A stretch of DNA of 23,484 bases from an uncultured Eubacteriales bacterium. GTDB taxonomy: Bacteria; Bacillota_A; Clostridia; Christensenellales; Aristaeellaceae. The DNA is taken from the NCBI GenBank assembly GCA_902795555.1, contig CADBLV010000229.1:1-23484 (forward strand), in the 5' to 3' direction. How positions within the stretch are numbered: position 1 is the first letter of the stretch; every line of letters begins with the position of its first letter. Under the pieces are notes generated by a model, which saw only the letters and a program-made list of their open reading frames with translations, was not told the origin of the DNA and ran no database searches. Shown here in pieces: positions 13,555 through 20,988 of the stretch. Position numbers and translations under genes: made by a program.

Positions 13555-15480
13555 TTATTTCCTGCTCCAGCTGAAGGCTGACAGCTCCGGCTGCAGCTCC
13601 CCGCGGAATCCCTGCAGGCGAACCAGCGGACGCGCAGATTCGATCAGCTCTTCCTCCTCGGGCAGGGAACCAACGATGTTGTCGACCAGATAGTCCATGC
13701 ACATGATTTCGGCAGGAGTCAGGCGGCGATCCCCTTCACAGCGAAGCATGCCCGCCTGATCGCGAAGTTCTCCCTCAAAGGGCGAGAAGGAACCTTCCTT
13801 CAGTTCCTCCCGGAAATGATTGATCAGCCGGACAGCGTATGTGTCCATGCGGGAGGAGAAAGCCACATCCAGAATGTTCGAACCGAGGCCCCACCAGTAG
13901 TTGGTTATCTTCTCCCGATTTTCCGCGGGGGAGAAGGTGCCTTCCTGAATCCGCTCGATCATCATCCTGTAGAACGGCCCCCAGCGGGGAATCAGCGTGG
14001 CCATGTTCTGGATTTCCCCGCCAAGGCGCAGATACAGGCCGTAATCGCGGGCTTCGTGCTTGGGCGCAGTGATATCCCGGTTGCAGATGACCCGAATTTC
14101 CGGATCGAGAAAAGGATTGGCCGCGTCAAAATAGATTGAAGAGAACCAGTTCAGATAAATCTTCGCGGAGGGATTCACCATCCGTGCGCCCAGGGCAAAG
14201 GCATTGGCCGCGGAGGGTGTTCCGAAGATCGGGAAGTCGGCGATGTAACCGATCTTCCCGTTGTCAGACAGAATTCCTGCCGCCATGCCCAGAAGAAACT
14301 TCGCTTCATAAAAGCGAATATAGTAATTCCGGATATTGGCGTATTTGGAAAGCAGGGAGCAGCACAGGAACTTCACCTCCGGATGCTCCAGGGCGGGCTC
14401 GAGGACGCTGTTCATCATCACGGGGGAGGTGGCGAAGATGGCTGTGTACCCGTCGGCGATCAACTCGTCAATGACGGCGGCCGTTTCAGTACGGGAAGGA
14501 ACGATCCGGACGGCGGTTTCCACCTTGCCGCCCAGCTTTTCCTCCGCTTCCAGACGGCCCAGATTGTGCCAGTAATTCCAGGCGGAATCCTCGACAGACC
14601 GGGTAAACAGGAAACCGGCCTTGATTTTCGCGGGCCGGAAAAGGACGGAAATCAGCGGACGGGAAGAAGTCAGCTTTTCCGGATCCATGACCAGATTGAC
14701 CCGCCCGTCCCGCAGCTCGAATTCACGGGCCATGAGGCGTACCTTTTCCCGCACGGTTTCCTGATCTTCGTTTCTCATATCCCTGTATCCGAAGGCGGAC
14801 AGCCAGCTCAGGAAGGCGTCGCCGGCCTGCATGCAGGGTCTGTCTTTCATCTCCTGCAGATAGGCCGCGTGAAAATACTGATAGAGCTTGCGCAGGGAAA
14901 GAATCTCGTCCTCCGTCCATTCTTCGCCTTCCCTCACCCCCGGAATGGAAACCAGCTTGGCGCAGGAGCCAGGACGGGAAAAGAAGAGGCCGTACAGGCC
15001 GGTTGCCCTGGTGAAATCGTAATACTCGAAAGCAGCTTCCACCTCCGGGCTTCCGTCCCTTTCCGGGATGACCCTGGTCACATCCGCCTCCAGATCCAGG
15101 GCTCCCATGGATTTCATCACAGAAGTCCGCTTGTTGCCCTCAATGACATAAAACCAGCCCAGATACTCCAGCGCAGTGATGGGCATGTTTACGCCTTCCT
15201 GCTCTACGCTGTCATAAAGGTGATTCCATTTGGACGCGAATTCGCTGGCGCCTTCCAGAATCGGCATGAAATTGCTGGCGAAGGCATAGGAGCGGCCGGA
15301 TGAAACGGAACCGACAATCCGCTCGACCGGAACAGAGATGAGCCCCAGGGGCTGCCTGGTCAGCTGGGCCAGATTCGGTACTTTATCCTCCAGAACGGGA
15401 AGGTAGGGATCTGCGTTGGCCTGAAGGGCCGCGGAATAAACCCTGAGCCCATCCCGCCGTGCTTTGCTGTAATGATCCAT
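13555..15480 (-). CDS. Cytosolic ParB-like / BMP-type nucleoside-binding fusion protein
   Basis: A 641-residue protein with no signal peptide or lipobox. Residues about 48-140 look like a ParB/sulfiredoxin-type fold: VPVERIVGS, then FYVIEGNKRTSVMKSMGA with the EGNKR motif at 114-118. Residues about 275-560 resemble the BMP/PnrA/TmpC family of purine-nucleoside binding proteins: ISVLFRPAKIKAGFLFTRS, YTAIFATSPVMM and GKIGYIADFPIFGTPSAANAFALGARM. Such domains are normally exported lipoproteins of ABC transporters, and no permease or ATPase is nearby. Residues 565-641 form an unassigned tail. The gene starts at ATG 15480; its SD GGAGG (15494-15498) is 13 bases away. It is divergent from purC, suggesting but not proving a role in sensing purine nucleosides. 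Confidence 0.75.
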   Translation of the reverse strand: MDHYSKARRDGLRVYSAALQANADPYLPVLEDKVPNLAQLTRQPLGLISVPVERIVGSVSSGRSYAFASNFMPILEGASEFASKWNHLYDSVEQEGVNMPITALEYLGWFYVIEGNKRTSVMKSMGALDLEADVTRVIPERDGSPEVEAAFEYYDFTRATGLYGLFFSRPGSCAKLVSIPGVREGEEWTEDEILSLRKLYQYFHAAYLQEMKDRPCMQAGDAFLSWLSAFGYRDMRNEDQETVREKVRLMAREFELRDGRVNLVMDPEKLTSSRPLISVLFRPAKIKAGFLFTRSVEDSAWNYWHNLGRLEAEEKLGGKVETAVRIVPSRTETAAVIDELIADGYTAIFATSPVMMNSVLEPALEHPEVKFLCCSLLSKYANIRNYYIRFYEAKFLLGMAAGILSDNGKIGYIADFPIFGTPSAANAFALGARMVNPSAKIYLNWFSSIYFDAANPFLDPEIRVICNRDITAPKHEARDYGLYLRLGGEIQNMATLIPRWGPFYRMMIERIQEGTFSPAENREKITNYWWGLGSNILDVAFSSRMDTYAVRLINHFREELKEGSFSPFEGELRDQAGMLRCEGDRRLTPAEIMCMDYLVDNIVGSLPEEEELIESARPLVRLQGFRGELQPELSAFSWSRK

Positions 15481-15539
15481 TTCTTAACGTAATCCTCCGA
15501 AAAAAGATGATCCGCGGGCAACAAAGTCCCGCAACATCT

Positions 15540-15568
15540 ATTTTACATGATTTTTTTGGTTTTGTCAT
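15540..15568 (-). promoter_or_regulatory. Sigma-A promoter for the BMP-like gene
   Basis: On the minus strand ATGACA (15563-15568) and TAAAAT (15540-15545) are separated by 17 bases, five of six consensus positions in each box. The spacer is A-rich. Transcription would start near 15533 and leave a leader of roughly 50 bases. It is divergent from the purC promoter; the two -35 boxes are only 11 bases apart. Confidence 0.72.
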
Positions 15569-15579
15569 CCTGTCTGCTC

Positions 15580-15608
15580 TTGAGAAAACGCGCTGATCAT
15601 GATAAACT
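15580..15608 (+). promoter_or_regulatory. Sigma-A promoter for purC, extended -10
   Basis: TTGAGA (15580-15585) and TAAACT (15603-15608) have a 17-base spacer, with TG one base before the -10 box (extended -10). Transcription would start near 15615, giving a leader of about 55 bases to the purC ATG. No guanine-riboswitch-like or PurR-box-like sequence was recognised in the leader. Confidence 0.72.
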
Positions 15609-15669
15609 ATGGTGTCACCAGCATAAGGGGGACCTGGCGGCGGCTGTCTGGATGAAGGGGGAGAAGACG

Positions 15670-16386
15670 ATGCCGGAAATCGGAGAGATTCTGCGGGAAG
15701 GAAAGGGTAAGAAGGTTTACGCGACAGAGGATCCGGACAAGGCCATCGTGTTCTTCAAGGATGAAGCGATGGCTTTCCACGGGCTGAAGCGTGGCCGGAT
15801 CCTCGGAAAAGGCGAAGTGAACAACGCCGTCTGCGAGCATCTGTTTGGATTGCTGCAGGAGCACGGAATTGAAACCCATTTTATTGAACGGATCGACGCG
15901 CGGCACAGCCTTGTAAAGCGATGCGAGATGATTCCCATTTCCGTTAAAATCAGAAACCGGGTGGCGGGCACGCTGAACACCAGGACTGGGCTGCCGGTGG
16001 GGATGAAGCTGGATGCGCCGGTGGTGGAATACAATCTGCGAAATATGGAGATGGATGAGGATCCTCTGGTGAATCATACCCATATTTACGCGATGAAGCT
16101 TGCAACGCCGGCCGAGATGGATGAAATCACCCGGATCAGCCTGAAGGTGGATGATATCCTGACAGCCTATCTGAAGGAGATCAATATCGAGCTGATCGAT
16201 TTTCAGCTGGAGTTCGGACGGTATCAGGGGCGGATTGTGCTGGCGGACGAGATCACTCCGGACACTGCCCGGTTCTGGGACAGCAGTACTCACGAGCCGC
16301 TGGATATCGACCGGTTCCGGCGAGATATGGACGGCGCAGCGGAAGCCTATCAGGAAGTGCTGCACCGGATGATGGGGGTAGGATGA
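15670..16386 (+). CDS. purC: Phosphoribosylaminoimidazole-succinocarboxamide synthase
   Basis: SAICAR synthetase of 238 residues. It joins CAIR and aspartate using ATP in de novo purine synthesis. Family features are REGKGKKVYAT (nucleotide-binding start), FKDEAMAFHG, RILGKGEVNN, KIRNRVAG, DFQLEFGR, LADEITPDTARFWD and DRFRRDM. The start at 15670 follows GGGGGAGA and gives the normal N-terminus; earlier in-frame starts (15547, 15652) lie over or downstream of the promoter without an SD. The gene stands alone rather than in a pur operon. It overlaps the next gene by four bases (ATGA at 16383-16386) and is divergent from the BMP-like gene. Confidence 0.95.
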   Translation: MPEIGEILREGKGKKVYATEDPDKAIVFFKDEAMAFHGLKRGRILGKGEVNNAVCEHLFGLLQEHGIETHFIERIDARHSLVKRCEMIPISVKIRNRVAGTLNTRTGLPVGMKLDAPVVEYNLRNMEMDEDPLVNHTHIYAMKLATPAEMDEITRISLKVDDILTAYLKEINIELIDFQLEFGRYQGRIVLADEITPDTARFWDSSTHEPLDIDRFRRDMDGAAEAYQEVLHRMMGVG

Positions 16387-17345
16387 AAAGACGAATTTGG
16401 GCGATCTGGCTCGGGCTGATTCTGCTGCTTTGCGCCGCGGCAGGCGGATGTGCCGCGGCCGCGGAGGAGGAAGGCGCGTTTCCGACGATGAACGAAGCGG
16501 GCTTTCTGGATTCCGGAGAGTTTGTGTATGAAAACCCGGAAGAGGGGGTCTGGCGATATGCCAGCCCGACACTGAAGGTTGAAATTTTCCGGAGACAGGA
16601 GAAAAAACCGAACCGGGTGTGGTATGAGGCGGAAGTCTGGTGCGCGGAGGGCGGTGAAATGCCCCATATGATTCCGAACGAGGAGGAAAAACGGTTTTCC
16701 AGCGCGGATTATCCCTACAAAATCTGCCGGAAGACCGGGACGGTGCTGGCCGTGTCGAGCGACTACTGCCAGACACGAATGCAGCAGAAAATTAAAGTCG
16801 GGATTATCATCCGCGACGGGGTGGTCTACAGCGAGAAAACCAAGAAAGCCAAGGCCGGCGGGTTTCCGAACCTGGATTGCCTGGCTCTTTATCCGGACGG
16901 CGGGATGAAGGTTTTTTACAGCAATGAGAAAACCGCGCAGGAATATCTGGACGAGGGCGCCCGGGATGTGCTGGCCTTCGGTCCCTGGCTGATCCGGGAC
17001 GGAGAGCTGAACGAGGCAGGGCTGGCAAAATACGGCAAGAGTTCCGCGCCGCGGACGGCTGTCGGCATGGTGGAGAAAGGGCATTATTTCTTCATGATGC
17101 TCGAGGGCCGGATCAAGCGTTCCAAGGGAGGCGACATCGGGTTCCTGGCCGGGAAACTGATGGAAAAAGGATGTCAGGAGGCGTTTAATCTGGACGGCGG
17201 CGATACCTCCTGCATCGTGTTTATGGGACATCAGCTGTGCCGGATGACCGACGCAGGCAGCGGAAAAAAGTCCTCCCGTCGAACAAGCGATATTCTGGGC
17301 GTGGGTCATTCCGAGCTGCTTCCCGCCCCGGCGGATCCCTGGTGA
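16383..17345 (+). CDS. Secreted phosphodiester glycosidase-like protein (NAGPA domain)
   Basis: A 320-residue exported protein. The N-terminus (MKRRIWAIWLGLILLLC) is a signal sequence, with AAGGC ending at Cys23 as a possible, non-ideal lipobox. The rest resembles the NAGPA/phosphodiester glycosidase domain (PF09992): YKICRKTGTVLAVSSDY, VAGG-like loops, GPWLIRDGELN and the conserved NLDGGDTS near 269-276. Family members cleave sugar phosphodiesters and are often wall- or exopolysaccharide-related; the substrate here is unknown. It is translationally coupled to purC, an odd partner for a secreted enzyme. No terminator separates it from the tig promoter region downstream; instead a relative of the 4186 element follows directly. 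Confidence 0.8.
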   Translation: MKRRIWAIWLGLILLLCAAAGGCAAAAEEEGAFPTMNEAGFLDSGEFVYENPEEGVWRYASPTLKVEIFRRQEKKPNRVWYEAEVWCAEGGEMPHMIPNEEEKRFSSADYPYKICRKTGTVLAVSSDYCQTRMQQKIKVGIIIRDGVVYSEKTKKAKAGGFPNLDCLALYPDGGMKVFYSNEKTAQEYLDEGARDVLAFGPWLIRDGELNEAGLAKYGKSSAPRTAVGMVEKGHYFFMMLEGRIKRSKGGDIGFLAGKLMEKGCQEAFNLDGGDTSCIVFMGHQLCRMTDAGSGKKSSRRTSDILGVGHSELLPAPADPW

Positions 17346-17400
17346 CGAGGCATATTTGGTTCGTGTAAAATCATAAAATGATACGGCGTCCGACAGAACC
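17346..17400 (+). other. Structured spacer sequence related to the hisF-hisIE element
   Basis: It starts one base after a stop codon with GAGGCATATTTGGTTCG (17347-17363), differing at one position from GAGGCATATTTTGTTCG at 4192-4208. GGTTC (17358-17362) can pair with GAACC (17396-17400), enclosing an ATCAT-AAA-ATGAT hairpin. The copy at 4186 has the same layout: an outer GTTC/GAAC pair and an inner stem with an AAA loop, although the inner bases differ. It lies just upstream of the tig promoter. Confidence 0.45.
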
Positions 17401-17402
17401 GG

Positions 17403-17431
17403 TTGCAATGGGAAAAAACTTGTGATACAAT
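17403..17431 (+). promoter_or_regulatory. Sigma-A promoter for tig, extended -10
   Basis: TTGCAA (17403-17408) and TACAAT (17426-17431) have a 17-base spacer with TG at 17423-17424 (extended -10). The predicted start near 17438 leaves a leader of about 60 bases. That leader contains a CGGTG/CACCG stem (17438-17455) and a small GTGT/ACAC stem before the tig SD, AGGAGGA (17480-17486). Confidence 0.78.
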
Positions 17432-17496
17432 GCCAGTCGGTGTTTTACGGCACCGAAGGAAAGACGTGTGAAACGACACAGGAGGAAGATTCATTC

Positions 17497-18987
17497 ATGA
17501 GCCATACCTACGAAAAGATTTCCGGAAACAAAGCCAGGGTGACCTTTACCTTTCCCGCCGAACAATTTGATCAGGCCGTGTCTGAGGCTTTTCTGAAGCT
17601 GCGCAAGCGGTTCAATATTCCCGGCTTCCGCAAGGGCAAAGCTCCCCGGAAGATGATTGAAGCCATGTACGGGGCGGAGGTGTTCTTTGACGAAGCCATC
17701 AACGCGCTGCTGCCGGATGCCTATGAGGCGGCTGTGAAGGAACTGGATCTGAAGCCTGTGGATCGGCCCGAGGCGGATGTGACGGAAGTCGGAAACGGCA
17801 AGGATCTGGTCGTGAAGCTGGAAGTGTTTGTCCGCCCGGATGTGACCCTGGGTGAATATAAAAACCTGACGGTTCAGGTGGAAAAGCAGCAGCTGACGGA
17901 CGCCATGATTGATGCGCGCATTGCTCAGGATCAGGAAAAAGCCAGCCGGACGCTGGACGTGGATGATCGCCCCGTTCAGGAAGGGGACACCGTGAACCTC
18001 GATTACGCCGGCACGGTTGACGGAGTGGCCTTCGAGGGCGGCACCGCCGAGAATCAGACTCTGGTGATCGGCTCTCACAGCTTTATCCCCGGATTCGAAG
18101 AACAAATGATCGGCATGAACGTCGGCGAAGAGAAGGATCTGAACGTTACCTTCCCTGAGGAATATCATCAGGAAGATCTGAAAGGCAAGGATGCTGTATT
18201 CCACGTGAAGGTCAACGGCATCCAGGTTACGGAAAAGCCGGCGCTGGACGATGATTTCGCCTCGGACGTCAGCGATTTTGACACCTTTGCCGAATACCGG
18301 GAAAACATCGTGAAGGAGCTGCAGAAGCAGATTGACCGGAACAACGATGCGATCATTGAAAACGCGCTGATGGAAAAGGCGCGGGAAAACGCTCAGGTCG
18401 ATATTCCCGAAGCCATGATTCAGGACGAGGCGGAATATCTGCTGAACCAGATGGCTTACCGCATGAGCTATCAGGGCTTCTCTCTGGACGACTATATGAA
18501 GTATACCGGCCAGACCCGGGAATCCATGATTGAGATGCAGAAGCCGGAAGCCCGCATCCGCGTAAAGAATGATCTGGTGCTTGAAGCGATCCGGAAAGCG
18601 GAGAACATTGATCCTTCCGAAGAGGATGTGGAAAAGGAAATCGCGCTGCAGGCTGAGCAGATGGGCCAGGACGTGGAGAACTTCCGCAAAAACCTGACCG
18701 ACGAACAGAAACAGTATCTGAAGGACAGCGCCGCGATCCGACTGACGCTCGACCTGATGAAGCAGAGCGCGACGATCGAGGAAAAGCAGCAGGACGCGCC
18801 TGAAACGGAGCAGGAAGCTGCTGCCGAGAAGAAGGCGAAGAAGCCCGCGCCCCGGAAAAAGGCGGAAAAGCCGGAGGAAGCTCCCGCTGATGAAAAGGAA
18901 GCGGGGGACGAAAACGTGAAGGAAAAGCCTGCGAAGAAGCCCGCAGCCCGCAAGACAACCAAGGAAAAGAAGACGGAAGCGGAATAA
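17497..18987 (+). CDS. tig: Trigger factor, ribosome-associated chaperone and prolyl isomerase
   Basis: A 496-residue trigger factor that binds at the ribosome exit tunnel and helps nascent chains fold. The N-terminal ribosome-binding domain has the signature GFRKGKAP (43-50). The FKBP-type PPIase domain (about 160-245) contains [11 protein letters not shown] and [12 protein letters not shown] long helical C-terminal domain follows to about residue 430. The last 60 or so residues are a Lys/Pro/Ala/Glu-rich tail with repeated KKPAPRK and KKPAARK words, making the protein longer than the usual 430 or so. The start is set by AGGAGGA at 17480-17486; an in-frame upstream ATG (17422) lies inside the promoter. 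It heads the tig-clpP-clpX-lon cluster. Confidence 0.96.
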   Translation: MSHTYEKISGNKARVTFTFPAEQFDQAVSEAFLKLRKRFNIPGFRKGKAPRKMIEAMYGAEVFFDEAINALLPDAYEAAVKELDLKPVDRPEADVTEVGNGKDLVVKLEVFVRPDVTLGEYKNLTVQVEKQQLTDAMIDARIAQDQEKASRTLDVDDRPVQEGDTVNLDYAGTVDGVAFEGGTAENQTLVIGSHSFIPGFEEQMIGMNVGEEKDLNVTFPEEYHQEDLKGKDAVFHVKVNGIQVTEKPALDDDFASDVSDFDTFAEYRENIVKELQKQIDRNNDAIIENALMEKARENAQVDIPEAMIQDEAEYLLNQMAYRMSYQGFSLDDYMKYTGQTRESMIEMQKPEARIRVKNDLVLEAIRKAENIDPSEEDVEKEIALQAEQMGQDVENFRKNLTDEQKQYLKDSAAIRLTLDLMKQSATIEEKQQDAPETEQEAAAEKKAKKPAPRKKAEKPEEAPADEKEAGDENVKEKPAKKPAARKTTKEKKTEAE

Positions 18988-19001
18988 TTTCACAGCCCAA
19001 C

Positions 19002-19029
19002 GGCGGCCCTGTTGGGCCGCCCGTTTTTT
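19002..19029 (+). terminator. Rho-independent terminator between tig and clpP
   Basis: GGCGGCCC (19002-19009) pairs perfectly with GGGCCGCC (19014-19021) around TGTT, followed by CG and six T residues (19024-19029). It lies 14 bases after the tig stop and about 20 bases before clpP. No separate clpP promoter was found between them, so it probably acts as a partial terminator that lowers clpPX expression relative to tig. Confidence 0.9.
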
Positions 19030-19048
19030 ACCGAAAGGAGGAAACCTC

Positions 19049-19663
19049 ATGCCCCTGATTCCCATGGTCATAGAACAGACAAACCGGGGAGAACGCTCTT
19101 ACGACATTTATTCCAGACTCCTCAAGGACAGGATTGTTTTTCTGGGAGGGGAGATTACGGACGACACGGCCAATCTGGTCGTGGCACAGCTGCTGTTTCT
19201 GGAAATGGAAGATCCTGACAGCGATATCAGCCTGTATATCAACAGCCCCGGCGGATCGGTGACTGCCGGGATGGCGATCTATGACACGATGCAGTATATT
19301 CGTCCACAGGTGCGCACGGTTTGCGTCGGAATGGCGGCCAGCATGGGAGCATTTCTGCTGATGGCGGGTGAAAAAGGCAAGCGGCTGGCGCTGCCCAATG
19401 CGGAGGTCATGATTCATCAACCGCTCGGAGGCGCTCAGGGACAGGCGACGGACGTAGCGATTCGCGCCGAATGGCTGATGAAAACCAAGAAAAAGATGAT
19501 TGCCATGATGGCAGACATGACCGGGCAACCATTGGAAAAGATTCAGACAGACGTGGAACGGGACTATTTCATGAGCGCTGAGGAAGCGCTGGACTACCAT
19601 ATCATCGACGAGATTTACCAGCCCAGGGACAAGGCGAAGAAAGAGGACACGCATGGCGAATAA
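19049..19663 (+). CDS. clpP: ATP-dependent Clp protease proteolytic subunit
   Basis: A 204-residue serine peptidase that forms the tetradecameric chamber used by ClpX. The catalytic triad is Ser98 (GMAASMGAF), His123 ([10 protein letters not shown]) and Asp172 (VERDYFMS), the same numbering as well-studied ClpP proteins. [18 protein letters not shown] and RLALPNAEV are further signatures. The N-terminus ([25 protein letters not shown]) is the standard processed-type start. The SD AAAGGAGG near 19034-19041 is strong. The gene overlaps clpX by 11 bases, so the two are translated together. Confidence 0.97.
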   Translation: MPLIPMVIEQTNRGERSYDIYSRLLKDRIVFLGGEITDDTANLVVAQLLFLEMEDPDSDISLYINSPGGSVTAGMAIYDTMQYIRPQVRTVCVGMAASMGAFLLMAGEKGKRLALPNAEVMIHQPLGGAQGQATDVAIRAEWLMKTKKKMIAMMADMTGQPLEKIQTDVERDYFMSAEEALDYHIIDEIYQPRDKAKKEDTHGE

Positions 19664-20948
19664 TTATTCCAGACAGGGCCCGCGCTGTTCATTCTGCGGG
19701 AAGGAACAGCGGCTGGTCAAGCGGCTGGTGGCCGGCCCGAATGTCTATATCTGCAACGAATGCATCGCTCTGTGCAATACCATCCTGAGCGAGGAAGAAG
19801 AGCCTTCTCAGGGCGGAAGAAGCAGCATGAAGGGGCGGGTGAACCTTCAGCCGCCGGCGGAAATGAAGCGAACGCTGGATGAGTACGTCATCGGACAGGA
19901 GCGGGCCAAGCGGGCCCTGAGCGTCGCGGTTTACAATCATTATAAGCGAATTAACCGGCCGGTCAGGTCGGGCGAGGTGGAATTGCAGAAGAGCAATATC
20001 CTGCTGCTGGGCCCGACCGGATCCGGAAAAACTTACCTTGCGCAGACGCTGGCCAAAATTCTGCAGGTGCCTTTCGCAATTGCGGATGCCACCAGCGTCA
20101 CCGAGGCCGGCTATGTGGGCGACGACGTAGAAACCATCCTGCTGAGACTGATCCAGGCGGCGGACTGGGATATCGAGAAGGCGCAGCGGGGTATTATCTA
20201 TATCGATGAAATCGATAAGATCTCCCGAAAGGGAGAGAATATGTCCATCACCAGGGATGTCAGCGGCGAAGGTGTTCAGCAGGCTCTGCTGAAGATCCTG
20301 GAGGGCACGGAAGCCTCTGTTCCGCCTCAGGGGGGACGTAAACATCCGCATCAGGAAATGGTCCGGATTGATACGACCAATATCCTGTTCATCTGCGGCG
20401 GCGCCTTTGACGGCCTTCTTCCGATCATCGAAAACCGCATCGGAAAAAAGACCCTTGGATTCGGAGCGGAGATTCAGAGCAAACGCGATCCGGAACGGAC
20501 GGATATTCTGAAGGAAGTCCGCCCGGAGGATTTGACCAAATATGGGCTGATTCCGGAATTCGTGGGCCGGCTTCCGATCGTCGTAACCCTGGACGGACTG
20601 GACGAGGATGCGTTGGTTCGCATCCTGCGGGAGCCGAAGAACGCGCTTTGCAAACAATATGAAGCGCTGATGGACATGGACGGCGTGAAGCTGACTTTTG
20701 AGGACGACGCGGTTCAGGAGATTGCCAGACAGGCGATTGACCGGAAATGCGGTGCCCGCGGACTGCGTGCGATTATTGAGGATGCCATGCTGGACACCAT
20801 GTTCGAGCTCCCGGGCCTGCCGGATGTGACCGAATGCGTGATCACAAAGGAATCCGTCACGGGCGGAAAGCCGCTGCTGATCAGCGGAACCAAACGCAGA
20901 ATGGCCCGGCTGAACGAGAATACGGAGGATAAACCGGACGCATCCTGA
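19653..20948 (+). CDS. clpX: ATP-dependent Clp protease ATP-binding subunit ClpX
   Basis: A 431-residue AAA+ unfoldase that recognises substrates and feeds them to ClpP. An N-terminal zinc-binding domain has Cys12, Cys15, Cys34 and Cys37. Walker A is GPTGSGKT (120-127) and Walker B is IIYIDEIDK. The pore loop GYVGDD, the RKH loop GGRKHPHQE and the ClpP-docking tripeptide LGF in KKTLGFGAE are all present, so ClpP partnership is expected. The C-terminal sensor region includes [11 protein letters not shown]. It starts within clpP with an AAAGAGGA site. Lon follows after 40 bases with no terminator. Confidence 0.97.
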   Translation: MANNYSRQGPRCSFCGKEQRLVKRLVAGPNVYICNECIALCNTILSEEEEPSQGGRSSMKGRVNLQPPAEMKRTLDEYVIGQERAKRALSVAVYNHYKRINRPVRSGEVELQKSNILLLGPTGSGKTYLAQTLAKILQVPFAIADATSVTEAGYVGDDVETILLRLIQAADWDIEKAQRGIIYIDEIDKISRKGENMSITRDVSGEGVQQALLKILEGTEASVPPQGGRKHPHQEMVRIDTTNILFICGGAFDGLLPIIENRIGKKTLGFGAEIQSKRDPERTDILKEVRPEDLTKYGLIPEFVGRLPIVVTLDGLDEDALVRILREPKNALCKQYEALMDMDGVKLTFEDDAVQEIARQAIDRKCGARGLRAIIEDAMLDTMFELPGLPDVTECVITKESVTGGKPLLISGTKRRMARLNENTEDKPDAS

Positions 20949-20988
20949 ATCCGGGAAACAATACGGAATCAAAAAAACGGAGGACTGA

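Noticed and set aside
15547..15669. purC N-terminal extension from 15547
   Set aside because: It would overlap both divergent promoters and precede the likely transcription start; the ATG at 15670 follows an SD.
17422..17496. tig start at 17422
   Set aside because: This ATG lies in the -10 region of the promoter; ATG 17497 follows AGGAGGA.
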